A DNA stretch of 42,884 bases from an uncultured Prevotellaceae bacterium. GTDB lineage: Bacteria; Bacteroidota; Bacteroidia; Bacteroidales; Bacteroidaceae. This document shows, one piece after another, positions 18,881-26,190 of the stretch. The stretch covers positions 1 through 42,884 of the forward strand of contig CACYRS010000031.1 of assembly GCA_902776935.1 (NCBI GenBank), read 5' to 3'. Within the stretch, counting starts at the first letter, position 1, and each line of letters opens with the position of its first letter. The translations under genes and the position numbers were made by a program. The notes beneath the pieces were generated by a model, which was not told where the DNA came from, ran no database searches, and was given only the letters and a program-made list of their open reading frames with translations.

Positions 18881-19429
18881 ATGTATAATGATATGATGAC
18901 AGATATGAAATCAACTCAACAAAGATTCATGAAGAGGATAATTTTGGCATTCATTGCCCTTATACTGATCATTGCTGTTAAAGCACAAACTGGTTTGAAA
19001 AAGGTATATAACGTGAATATCAACCCCATCGAACAGATAGACCAGGCGATTATTAAGGCTAAGTCTGAAGGGAAATTCGTCATCTGCCAGGTTGGTGGCA
19101 ACTGGTGTCCCTGGTGTTTACGTTTTGCAGACTTCATCACTAATGATACCACCATCAGCAAAATAATAGCCGAGAATTATGAGTATATCCATGTAAACTA
19201 CAATCCTCGAAAGTCTCAGGGAGCAGAAAAGCTGGAGCAAGGTAAAACCCTCATGAAACGCCTGAATAATGCTGGGCGTTTCGGATTCCCTGTTCTTGTA
19301 GTTCTCGATCAAGATGGCAAGGTGATTCATATTCAGGATTCGGGTCTTCTAGAAGAGGGAGAAAGTTACAATCAAAAGAAAGTCTTGGACTTTTTCAAGG
19401 GATGGACTCCCAAGGCAGTTAAGAACTGA
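18881..19429 (+). CDS. Exported thioredoxin-fold protein
   Basis: A hydrophobic export segment (IILAFIALILIIAVKA) precedes a thioredoxin-like domain with the redox motif WCPWC (residues 75-79 counted from 18881). VGGNWCPWCLRFADFI and the later GFPVLVVLDQDGKVI (with the cis-Pro) are typical of the thioredoxin_7/DUF255-like group of periplasmic thiol proteins. It should reduce or isomerise disulfides outside the cytoplasm. The start is uncertain: ATG 18881 leaves almost no leader after the promoter and an acidic n-region; ATG 18905 or 18929 (MKRIILAF) would give a more normal signal peptide. The MGMT-like gene starts 26 bases later and is probably co-transcribed. Confidence 0.8.
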   Translation: MYNDMMTDMKSTQQRFMKRIILAFIALILIIAVKAQTGLKKVYNVNINPIEQIDQAIIKAKSEGKFVICQVGGNWCPWCLRFADFITNDTTISKIIAENYEYIHVNYNPRKSQGAEKLEQGKTLMKRLNNAGRFGFPVLVVLDQDGKVIHIQDSGLLEEGESYNQKKVLDFFKGWTPKAVKN

Positions 19430-19455
19430 GAAACCGACAGATAAAGAATGGATAA

Positions 19456-19800
19456 ATGAAGGACTATCCTGATAAGATGACACCTGAGCAGGCAAGAAAG
19501 TTTGGCGAGGATGTGCTTAATATCGTCGGACAGATACCTAATGGACGAGTTACTACATACGGGCATATCGCTGCGTTGGCAGGATGGCCATGTCATGCGA
19601 GAATGGTTGGGAGAACGTTAAGATATTCGCCAGAGGCTGTGGATTTGCCATGTCATCGGGTGGTGAACCAAGTTGGAAGGACAGCTCCTGGGTGGAGTAG
19701 GCAAAGAACATTGCTGGAAGAGGAGGGGGTGAGGTTTAAGGCCAATGGACATGTGGATATGCAGAAACACCTTTGGGATCCGGAAATAAATGAAGAATGA
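19456..19800 (+). CDS. MGMT-like DNA-binding alkyltransferase domain protein
   Basis: At 114 residues the protein is only the C-terminal DNA-binding/active-site domain of O6-alkylguanine-DNA alkyltransferases, as in alkyltransferase-like (Atl) proteins. It has the helix-turn-helix region NGRVTTYGHIAALAGWP, RMVGRTLRYSPE, and the active-site segment LPCHRVVNQVGR. The Cys at residue 66 is retained, unlike E. coli YbaZ or yeast Atl1, where it is Trp; it could therefore transfer alkyl groups rather than only flag lesions. Family membership is firm, the activity is not. It lies 26 bases after the thioredoxin-like gene and no plus-strand terminator is visible behind it. Confidence 0.85.
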   Translation: MKDYPDKMTPEQARKFGEDVLNIVGQIPNGRVTTYGHIAALAGWPCHARMVGRTLRYSPEAVDLPCHRVVNQVGRTAPGWSRQRTLLEEEGVRFKANGHVDMQKHLWDPEINEE

Positions 19801-19820
19801 CTAAACTTTGCTGATATACT

Positions 19821-19852
19821 AAAAAAGAAAGGAGACTTCCTCTGAAGCCTCC
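19821..19852 (-). terminator. Minus-strand rho-independent terminator of the putative small RNA
   Basis: GGAGACTTC (19831-19839) and GAAGCCTCC (19844-19852) form a 9-bp stem with one mismatch and a 4-nt loop. Read on the minus strand it is followed by TTTC and six T's; on the plus strand there is no T run. Only a minus-strand transcript can use it, yet no annotated gene reads into it, because addB ends behind its own terminator at 20292-20326. Confidence 0.7.
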
Positions 19853-19881
19853 CCAAGAAAGGACGATTCTTATTGTTAAAC

Positions 19882-19938
19882 TCATAGGCCTTTCTTGCCT
19901 TGTGTGCGTCCGCAGGTGATAAGTCTGCGGAGATTCAT
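19882..19938 (-). CDS. Putative 18-residue peptide MNLRRLITCGRTQGKKGL
   Basis: ATG at 19938 on the minus strand opens an 18-codon frame ending in TGA at 19882, inside the putative small RNA. The peptide is strongly basic (three Arg and two Lys) with one Cys and has no hydrophobic segment. The hairpin TCCGCAG / CTGCGGA lies within its codons, and the last codons contain AAGAAAGG, the arm that can pair with two alternative downstream copies. This placement is typical of regulatory leader peptides. There is no recognisable ribosome-binding site, as is usual in this phylum. I do not recognise the peptide; it could be chance. Confidence 0.3.
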   Translation of the reverse strand: MNLRRLITCGRTQGKKGL

Positions 19939-20027
19939 AGTATATTACATTTAAAGTTAACCAGAGAAAACCAGCGATTAATAGTTAAACAATATATTTT
20001 ATATTAATTGTTCTGACTTTTCGGCTA

Positions 20028-20057
20028 CAAAGATACATATTTTATTTTAATTACAAA
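20028..20057 (-). promoter_or_regulatory. Promoter of the putative small RNA (TTTG-N18-TATCTTTG)
   Basis: The minus strand reads TTTG (complement of 20054-20057), 18 bases, then TATCTTTG (complement of 20028-20035). The -7 box is perfect; the spacing is 1-2 bases shorter than usual. There is no minus-strand protein gene of normal size between this promoter and the terminator at 19821. Confidence 0.55.
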
Positions 20058-20194
20058 CTGTTTTCTGAAATTATTTTTCAAAATTAACATTGTTTAATAT
20101 CGTAAAGACAATAGCATTATCTTTATTATAAATCTATTATATATAGTATGTCATGCAATATTTCTTACATGATAATATTTTATATTATTAGAAC

Positions 20195-20221
20195 AAAATG
20201 TAATATATTATATTACATTTT
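20195..20221. repeat. Perfect 13-bp AT-rich inverted repeat
   Basis: AAAATGTAATATA (20195-20207) and its exact complement (20209-20221) flank a single T. It is 138 bases upstream of the putative small-RNA promoter and 71 bases from the addB terminator. It lacks GC and a T run on either side long enough to call a terminator; an operator or a structural element is possible. The rest of 20060-20290 is AT-rich, and I see no gene in it. Confidence 0.6.
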
Positions 20222-20291
20222 ATTCTGATAAATATGTGTTTCAAAGTTAATTGTAATGTATGAAAAAATCGGAATTAATATATGGCTCCAT

Positions 20292-20326
20292 AAAAAGAGG
20301 CAACTTATCGTAAGTTGCCTCTTTTT
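20292..20326. terminator. Strong bidirectional terminator downstream of addB
   Basis: A perfect 16-bp stem (20292-20307 with 20311-20326) with a TCG loop has five A's on one side and five T's on the other, so it works in both directions. It lies 26 bases beyond the addB stop and isolates the minus-strand addB transcript from the small-RNA unit. Confidence 0.85.
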
Positions 20327-20351
20327 GTCGTGTATGAATGAAAATGTTGAT

Positions 20352-22877
20352 TTAGCAGAGAGATGAGAATGGGCAGGATTTACAACGGTTGCGATCTGGA
20401 GTAGGTGTAAAAGGGAGAGAAGGGTTGAAGATCTCGGAGAGTAGATCTGAGAGATGAGACATAAAGTCAGACTTTATTTCAGAGATGTCTGTAAGAAGAG
20501 TCTTGCCGAGTTTTAAGGTCGGGTCATAATTGTCGGAGCCTGCATGTTGGATAAAGAGAAGACAGGGAGACACAATTGACTTAGGACTTTTCTCTTGGGC
20601 GATGCAGGCATAGAGTATGGTCTGGAGATAGTAATCGCTATGGTTTTTGATGTTGTCGGGATTGAAGATGGCGGGAATGTCCTGAATGGGTTTCAGGCGT
20701 GAACTGCCGGTCTTGTAGTCTACGATGCGGATACGTTTGGAACCATCGGGGAGGGTGATCTCGTCGATACGGTCTACGAAACCTCCGAGAGTCATAGTGC
20801 CCATGTTGGGAACGTTGATGCGGGAGGTGACGGGCTTTTCCAGTCCGAGGATGGCGAAAGGGGTGAGTTTCTGGTCGACCTCAAGGAGTTGGCGCACATA
20901 TTTTCTTATTACCTCGCGATTGATGAGCTGAAGACCGTTGAGTGGTGGGAGAGAAGCTTCGGGGTCTTCGATATGAAAGACCTCGAGCATGAAGGCCTTA
21001 TCTACAGCACGGATGATGTCTACGTCTTGTTTCAAGAGGTTTTCGATGTCGGACTTCGTGATGGAGCGTTTCTCGAATCTTTCGTAGAGGTTTTGAACTG
21101 ACTTATGGAAGATGTTTCCGAAGATGCGATTGTCGATGGTGTCCTCTTCATCGTCGAGCTCCTCGAGTTGGGCGGCATAGCGATAGAAGAACTGCAGGGG
21201 GCAACGCAGGTATTTTGCGAGGGCAGATGGAGAGAGGATCTTGCCGGAGAATCGCTGTTTGAGAGCATCCATCACCTCGGGAGTCTTAGCGATGGGCTGT
21301 GGCTGGTGGAGAATGGGTTGTTGTCCGGCCTGAAGGGTACTGAAAGAGATGTTGTTCTGCGATTCGGACGATTCTACGAGCAGCTGGAGCATGAACTGGG
21401 ACATCTCGCCCGTCTTGCCATCGTTCGTGGAGTTATTATATAATATGGTAACATCGGAGGCTCTTTGTAGTAGTCTTCGGAAATAATTATGGTAGATGGC
21501 GACTTTGTGGTCTATCGTGGTGAGGTCGTAGGCCTTTCGTATGCTATGAGGGATGAAAGAGGTGTCGTTTACGCCTTTTGGGAGATTGCCCTCGTTGCAG
21601 GAGAGGAGAAGTATATGGTCGAAATCGAGGTTACGGGTTTCGAGTACTCCCATAATCTGAATACCTTCGATGGGTTCTCCGTGAAAGGGGATTGTGGTGG
21701 ATGAGATAATCTGTGTGAGGAGACGCTGGAGAGTAGGAAGAGAGACGTCAAGGTTGCCTGATTCAACTAAGGTCATCAGGCGGTTAAGTATTGTATACAT
21801 ACGGAAATGAGCCTCGCTCTCCAATGGTCCTGTTTGGCTCTGGGCGCTATCCTTTACCAAGCTGATAAGGGAGGAGAGCCATGAAGTCAAGGATGACGAC
21901 TCTTGTGGATATTCTCCAAAAGTTGTTTGTGAGAGGGGGTAGCCTGTGGTGATGTTGACCTTAGTGAGTTCGGGAGGAAGGCAGTGGATGACAGTCTGGA
22001 GGAGGGACTCGTCGGCAAGGACGATAGCGGTCTTGCTACCGTCGGAGATGCGATTACCTTCTTTAAGCCAGGTAGAGACGTAACGGGCTTGGATATTGTT
22101 TGTGGGGGCAGAGATGATGGAGATATCTTTCTGGGAGTCTTCGTCTGTGTCTTGAATCACTGTGGCGCGGGGACCAAGGAAGTCGATGAGGGCTTGTTCT
22201 ACGGGGTGGAGAAGGTTGAAGCCGACAAAGACGAAGGAAGATGTAAGATGCAAGATGTCTGATGGCTGATGGTCTCCATTAGTGAGTGAGGTGATGACCT
22301 GACGGTAGAGGGCACCTTCGTAGGCGAGGTTCTGGGAGTCAAGGCGGGAGTTGAAGTCCTGATAGATATCGTAGATATGACTCCAGAGGGAGAGAAAGCG
22401 TTGTTTGAGTTCGGAGTTGTGATCCTCGGAGAAATTGCTGAAGAACTTACGGAGAGTCTCTCGCTGTTGTTCTGTGAGGTATGAGTCATCATCGAACTCA
22501 TGGATATCGCGGATGTTGGCAAATATCTTCTCTGCAGGAGCCATGTGTTTGTCGAGATCGTCGAAATCAGCTAATAGAATCTCTCCCCAGCCATAGAAAT
22601 GATCGAGTGTCTCGTCGATGTTCGTGCAAGCGATGAAGCTTTTGTAGAGGTCGCACACCAGTTTTATGGGGTCGGCAACCTCACGGGTAGTCAGACTACG
22701 GAAAAGGTCGCTGATGGTGATATATGAAGGACTCCAGATGGGTTTGTCTGAGAGACGGGCAAGTTGTTCGTTGAGGAAGAGAGATGCTCGTTTATTGGGG
22801 AAGACAACGGTGACATTGGAGAGATCGGAACCGAAGGTTGAGAGGAGCTGGGTGGCGACGGAATGGAGGAAAGACAT
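20352..22877 (-). CDS. addB: AddB-like PD-(D/E)XK nuclease/helicase-fold subunit
   Basis: The 841-residue protein looks like AddB, partner of AddA in double-strand-break resection. The N-terminal half has an inactivated helicase-like part (VVFPNKRASLFLNEQLARL). The C-terminal part is a RecB-type nuclease with VDYKTGSS as the catalytic motif. The iron-sulfur staple typical of AddB is visible: a Cys in LRCPLQFFYRYA, and C-x2-C-x5-C in the last residues (CKSCPFSSLC). I chose ATG 22877 (MSFLHSVATQLL), 13 bases after the addA stop; the longer frame up to 22994 overlaps addA and has no family character. It ends before the terminator at 20292-20326. The symbol is by motif and context, not by alignment. 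Confidence 0.8.
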   Translation of the reverse strand: MSFLHSVATQLLSTFGSDLSNVTVVFPNKRASLFLNEQLARLSDKPIWSPSYITISDLFRSLTTREVADPIKLVCDLYKSFIACTNIDETLDHFYGWGEILLADFDDLDKHMAPAEKIFANIRDIHEFDDDSYLTEQQRETLRKFFSNFSEDHNSELKQRFLSLWSHIYDIYQDFNSRLDSQNLAYEGALYRQVITSLTNGDHQPSDILHLTSSFVFVGFNLLHPVEQALIDFLGPRATVIQDTDEDSQKDISIISAPTNNIQARYVSTWLKEGNRISDGSKTAIVLADESLLQTVIHCLPPELTKVNITTGYPLSQTTFGEYPQESSSLTSWLSSLISLVKDSAQSQTGPLESEAHFRMYTILNRLMTLVESGNLDVSLPTLQRLLTQIISSTTIPFHGEPIEGIQIMGVLETRNLDFDHILLLSCNEGNLPKGVNDTSFIPHSIRKAYDLTTIDHKVAIYHNYFRRLLQRASDVTILYNNSTNDGKTGEMSQFMLQLLVESSESQNNISFSTLQAGQQPILHQPQPIAKTPEVMDALKQRFSGKILSPSALAKYLRCPLQFFYRYAAQLEELDDEEDTIDNRIFGNIFHKSVQNLYERFEKRSITKSDIENLLKQDVDIIRAVDKAFMLEVFHIEDPEASLPPLNGLQLINREVIRKYVRQLLEVDQKLTPFAILGLEKPVTSRINVPNMGTMTLGGFVDRIDEITLPDGSKRIRIVDYKTGSSRLKPIQDIPAIFNPDNIKNHSDYYLQTILYACIAQEKSPKSIVSPCLLFIQHAGSDNYDPTLKLGKTLLTDISEIKSDFMSHLSDLLSEIFNPSLPFTPTPDRNRCKSCPFSSLC

Positions 22878-22890
22878 ATTAAAAAAATAT

Positions 22891-25800
22891 TTATGAGACT
22901 TCGACAATCTTATTGGAGTAGACGAACCAAAGATATCCTTGGATGGTGATTTCCTGAGCGGGATGCATTTCGCGGATGAGAGACATATATTCACGAACCT
23001 GCGACTCGTATTCGGGTTTTGGAGAACCGAATTTGAAATCTACAATGATCCAGTTTTTGCCATCAGTCATCACACGATCAGGACGGCGCTCTTGCAGCTG
23101 ACCGCCTTCAAGCTTTAGAATAGTACACTCGTTGTAGAGTTTGTATTTGTCTGAGAACCAATCTCTTACTTTTGTATTGTTTAAGCGTTTTCTAAGCATG
23201 GAGATGACTTTCTCGGATGTATTGTTCTCATCATAGAGGATACCTTCGAGTTCGAGACGTTTCAGCGCTGGAGCGATGTCGGCAGTGGTCCTTATGGTAG
23301 AGAAGACCTCGTGGAGAATGCTTCCCAGTTGGATATAGGATTTTGTATCCGACTCGTCCTCGCCATTGATGAAAGCCATAGAGCGATTGCTCTGTCGGAA
23401 GTCCATGTGAGGGGCGAAGGAGGAGACTTGGATCTTGAGGGGCGATGGGGTGATGGAGAAAGGGTTTTTGAAACTTTGAACTTTATGATTACCAAGCTTT
23501 TCATTAGCTGGCGACTCGAGATCGAGAGAAACTTTGAACCCGGAATTTGAGTGGAGGATGAGAGGGGAGCCGGAGGGTTCGAGACCTTCGAGGGTTGTAT
23601 TAGAGAGAGTGTCGGGAAGAAGATGGAGAACCTGTTCTATGAGTGAAGAGCGGGAGGAGGCAGAGGTGTTGCGCTTCCCGAGGACAATGAGAGACTGCGA
23701 TGCACGGGTGAAAGCAACGTAGAGGAGATTGAGGTTGTCTACGGTGTTCTGTAGATGCTCGTGATGATAGGCTGGTTCGTAGATGGTGCCAAGAAGGGAC
23801 TTGGAACTGTAGTCAACAGGAGCCAACGGGAGATCATTGAAAGGAGCACTGCCTGGCTGACACCAGAGTAGCGAGCCTTGATGTTCGAGACTCCAGTCAC
23901 AGAAGGGTATGATAACGTGAGGAAACTCGAGACCTTTGGATTTGTGGATAGAGATGATGCGTATACCGTGAATCTCGTCGCTCTGTATTGTCTTGCCCGA
24001 GATTGTCTCATTCCATTCCTTAAGGAAAAGAGGGATTAGGGGTGAGAGTCGGGAAGTATGATGTGAGAGCTGAGAGGTGAGGGGGGAGAGCGAATCTTGT
24101 AGGAAATCATTCAGACGGTCGAAGAAAGCGCAGACATAGGCACTCTGCCCCTCGAGAGAGGAGAGTGAGAAGATGATATAGAGGCGCTCAATGAGTTCGT
24201 AGAGAGGCATCTGACGGAGGGATTCGTATTCGGAGATGAATTCTTCGGGGAGGAGGGTGTCGAAGTCCTTGTGACGTAACAATAGCTGGTCGTCAGTAAG
24301 ATTACGACCAAGTATCTCACGTTGGTAGCGTTTTACGAGAGATGCCTTTGTGAGGATGTCATCGCTGTGGGTGAGGAGTCGGAGGGCATCGATGATGGTG
24401 CATACAGCAGCTGAGGCATCGAGCCTGAAGGCCTCGTCGGAGATGATGCTTACCTCTGGGAGATGAAGCATGAAATACTGGGCGATGAGAGGGATAAGGG
24501 AGTTTGTGCGTACCAGAATGGCAATATCCTTGGGAGAAGCATCAGCCTCGATAAGATTAGAAACATGGGATACAAGTTCCTGAAGCATAGTCTCCTGATA
24601 GTCATCATCAGGGAGGAGCTTTACCAGGAAAGTGCCCTCATCAGGTTTGTTTTCCGGTACATCCTGAATGACGTCAGCATAAGCTTTCTTTAGTTGCTCT
24701 GCCTCAGGAATATCGTCAAGGTTGAGAAATTCGAGTTCTGCTGCCTTAGTGAAGAAGGCATTATTGAACTCGATGATGCGACGGGCAGAGCGATAGTTAC
24801 GAGCGAGATTGCGGACTTCGAGTTGTTGGGAGGGGTTAGGAAACTGGCTTTCGATGTCATTAAGCAGACGCCAGTCACCAGAGCGCCAACGGTAGATACT
24901 CTGTTTCACATCGCCCACAATGAGATTGCCAGACTGCTGATGACTCATCGCCTCGTCGAGTAATACCTTGAAGTTCTGCCACTGGACAGTAGATGTGTCC
25001 TGGAACTCATCGATCATCACATGCTGTAACTGGGCACCGATTTTCTCGAAGATGAAAGGAGAGTCGCTCCCCTCGATGAGATCATGTAACAGCTGTTGGG
25101 TATCGCTGAGCAGGAATCTGTTCGACTCCTCGTTAAGAGCCCTTACACGAGTGGCGATAGTGCCTAATAGACGCAGTTGGCTGAGATGTTTCAGGGTCAC
25201 CTCTGCCGACTGATACAGACACCACTGCTGAGGTCGGTTGTCGATGAGTTTCCTTAATAGCGGGTCAAGCTGTTTATCAACAAGTTTGTATAACAGATCT
25301 CTGTGGGGATGAGTCTTCTTGTACCATTTAGATGTGTCGCCCACACTGTCGTGAGCTCGTTTGCCTATCAGCGACTCATCGAAGGGGGCTCCATCACGAA
25401 GTTTCTGGAAGGTGCCTGCAACACCTGATTTCCCGAAAGAGAAGTCGTCGATGGTGAGACTTTCAGAATCGAGAATTGTAAAAAACTCATCTGCGATGTC
25501 CTGCATTTGTTGCTTGGCAGCATCACGAATCTCCTTGAGGTTCTCTGTGTATTTGTCGAAGAATCCCGGTTCATCGAGTTTCTCCTGCAGTATATCCGCT
25601 ACAGCCTTATACTCATCCTTGAAGAGAGTACGTCCGAACTGTTTTATCTGACTTATCACATTCCAGCTCCTGTCGTCGGAGATATTGTCCAGGATATAAC
25701 GCATTATCCATTTCAGAATGACGTCGTTAGCAGTGAGGTCGTGTATCATCTGATCCACAGCCATCTCTTCTACCTGTATATCGTTAAGGCCAATGCGCAG

Positions 25801-26190
25801 AGTGGCGGTAAGATCCAGTTCGCGAGCCAGGTTACGGAGTACACTCTGGAAGAATGTGTCGATGGTCATAACCCGGAACTCGTTATAATGATGAGTGAGA
25901 TGATGCAGGGCGATGCCCGAGCGTTCACGTATCAGTTCCTCTTTCAGGCCAGTACTCTCCTGTACCTTTTTCAGGTATCCGTCAGACTCAGGCAGAGCCT
26001 TCCAGATGCCATATAGCTGGCTGAGGATACGCATCTTCATCTCCTCAGTAGCCTTATTGGTGAAGGTCACTGCGAGGATATTTCTGAAACATAGAGGATT
26101 CTCCACCACTAGTCGGATATACTCCGTTGCAAGGGTGAATGTCTTTCCGCTACCTGCGGATGCCTTATATACTGTCAGGGGTTTTACCAT
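22891..26190 (-). CDS. addA: AddA/RecB-like UvrD-family helicase-nuclease
   Basis: The 1099-residue protein has the full set of superfamily 1 helicase motifs: ASAGSGKT (residues 10-17), TFTNKATEEMK, MIDEFQDTSTVQW, GDVKQSIYRWRSGD, IRIISIHKSKGLEFPHVII and LLYVAFTRAS. A nuclease motif WIIVDFKFG near the C terminus makes it a helicase-nuclease of the AddA/RecB type. With AddB it should resect double-strand breaks for RecA loading in homologous recombination. It overlaps the end of the upstream DUF5686 gene by 7 bases and is followed by addB after 13 bases, so the three are probably translated from one message. Which Chi-like sequence it answers to cannot be seen. Confidence 0.87.
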   Translation of the reverse strand: MVKPLTVYKASAGSGKTFTLATEYIRLVVENPLCFRNILAVTFTNKATEEMKMRILSQLYGIWKALPESDGYLKKVQESTGLKEELIRERSGIALHHLTHHYNEFRVMTIDTFFQSVLRNLARELDLTATLRIGLNDIQVEEMAVDQMIHDLTANDVILKWIMRYILDNISDDRSWNVISQIKQFGRTLFKDEYKAVADILQEKLDEPGFFDKYTENLKEIRDAAKQQMQDIADEFFTILDSESLTIDDFSFGKSGVAGTFQKLRDGAPFDESLIGKRAHDSVGDTSKWYKKTHPHRDLLYKLVDKQLDPLLRKLIDNRPQQWCLYQSAEVTLKHLSQLRLLGTIATRVRALNEESNRFLLSDTQQLLHDLIEGSDSPFIFEKIGAQLQHVMIDEFQDTSTVQWQNFKVLLDEAMSHQQSGNLIVGDVKQSIYRWRSGDWRLLNDIESQFPNPSQQLEVRNLARNYRSARRIIEFNNAFFTKAAELEFLNLDDIPEAEQLKKAYADVIQDVPENKPDEGTFLVKLLPDDDYQETMLQELVSHVSNLIEADASPKDIAILVRTNSLIPLIAQYFMLHLPEVSIISDEAFRLDASAAVCTIIDALRLLTHSDDILTKASLVKRYQREILGRNLTDDQLLLRHKDFDTLLPEEFISEYESLRQMPLYELIERLYIIFSLSSLEGQSAYVCAFFDRLNDFLQDSLSPLTSQLSHHTSRLSPLIPLFLKEWNETISGKTIQSDEIHGIRIISIHKSKGLEFPHVIIPFCDWSLEHQGSLLWCQPGSAPFNDLPLAPVDYSSKSLLGTIYEPAYHHEHLQNTVDNLNLLYVAFTRASQSLIVLGKRNTSASSRSSLIEQVLHLLPDTLSNTTLEGLEPSGSPLILHSNSGFKVSLDLESPANEKLGNHKVQSFKNPFSITPSPLKIQVSSFAPHMDFRQSNRSMAFINGEDESDTKSYIQLGSILHEVFSTIRTTADIAPALKRLELEGILYDENNTSEKVISMLRKRLNNTKVRDWFSDKYKLYNECTILKLEGGQLQERRPDRVMTDGKNWIIVDFKFGSPKPEYESQVREYMSLIREMHPAQEITIQGYLWFVYSNKIVEVS

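Larger units (their letters stand above)
19821..20024 (-). ncRNA. Putative small RNA / leader transcript of about 200 nt
   Basis: The unit is bounded by a promoter (TATCTTTG at 20028-20035 on the minus strand with TTTG 18 bases upstream) and the terminator at 19821-19852. Within it are a 7-bp hairpin (TCCGCAG / CTGCGGA around 19909-19931), an 18-codon ORF at 19882-19938, and a segment AAGAAAGG (minus strand, 19889-19896) that can pair with either of two downstream CCTTTCTT copies (19855-19862 or the terminator tail at 19825-19832). This is what an attenuator looks like, but the gene downstream on this strand is missing: the next sequence is antisense to the MGMT-like gene. I do not recognise an Rfam family. 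It may be a stand-alone regulatory RNA, a small-peptide mRNA, or an orphaned leader. Confidence 0.45.

Noticed and set aside
19831-19852. Terminator of the plus-strand thioredoxin/MGMT unit
   Set aside because: The hairpin has its T run only on the minus strand.
22878-22994. N-terminal extension of addB to ATG 22994
   Set aside because: It overlaps the addA coding end, and the family N terminus begins at MSFLHSVATQLL (22877).
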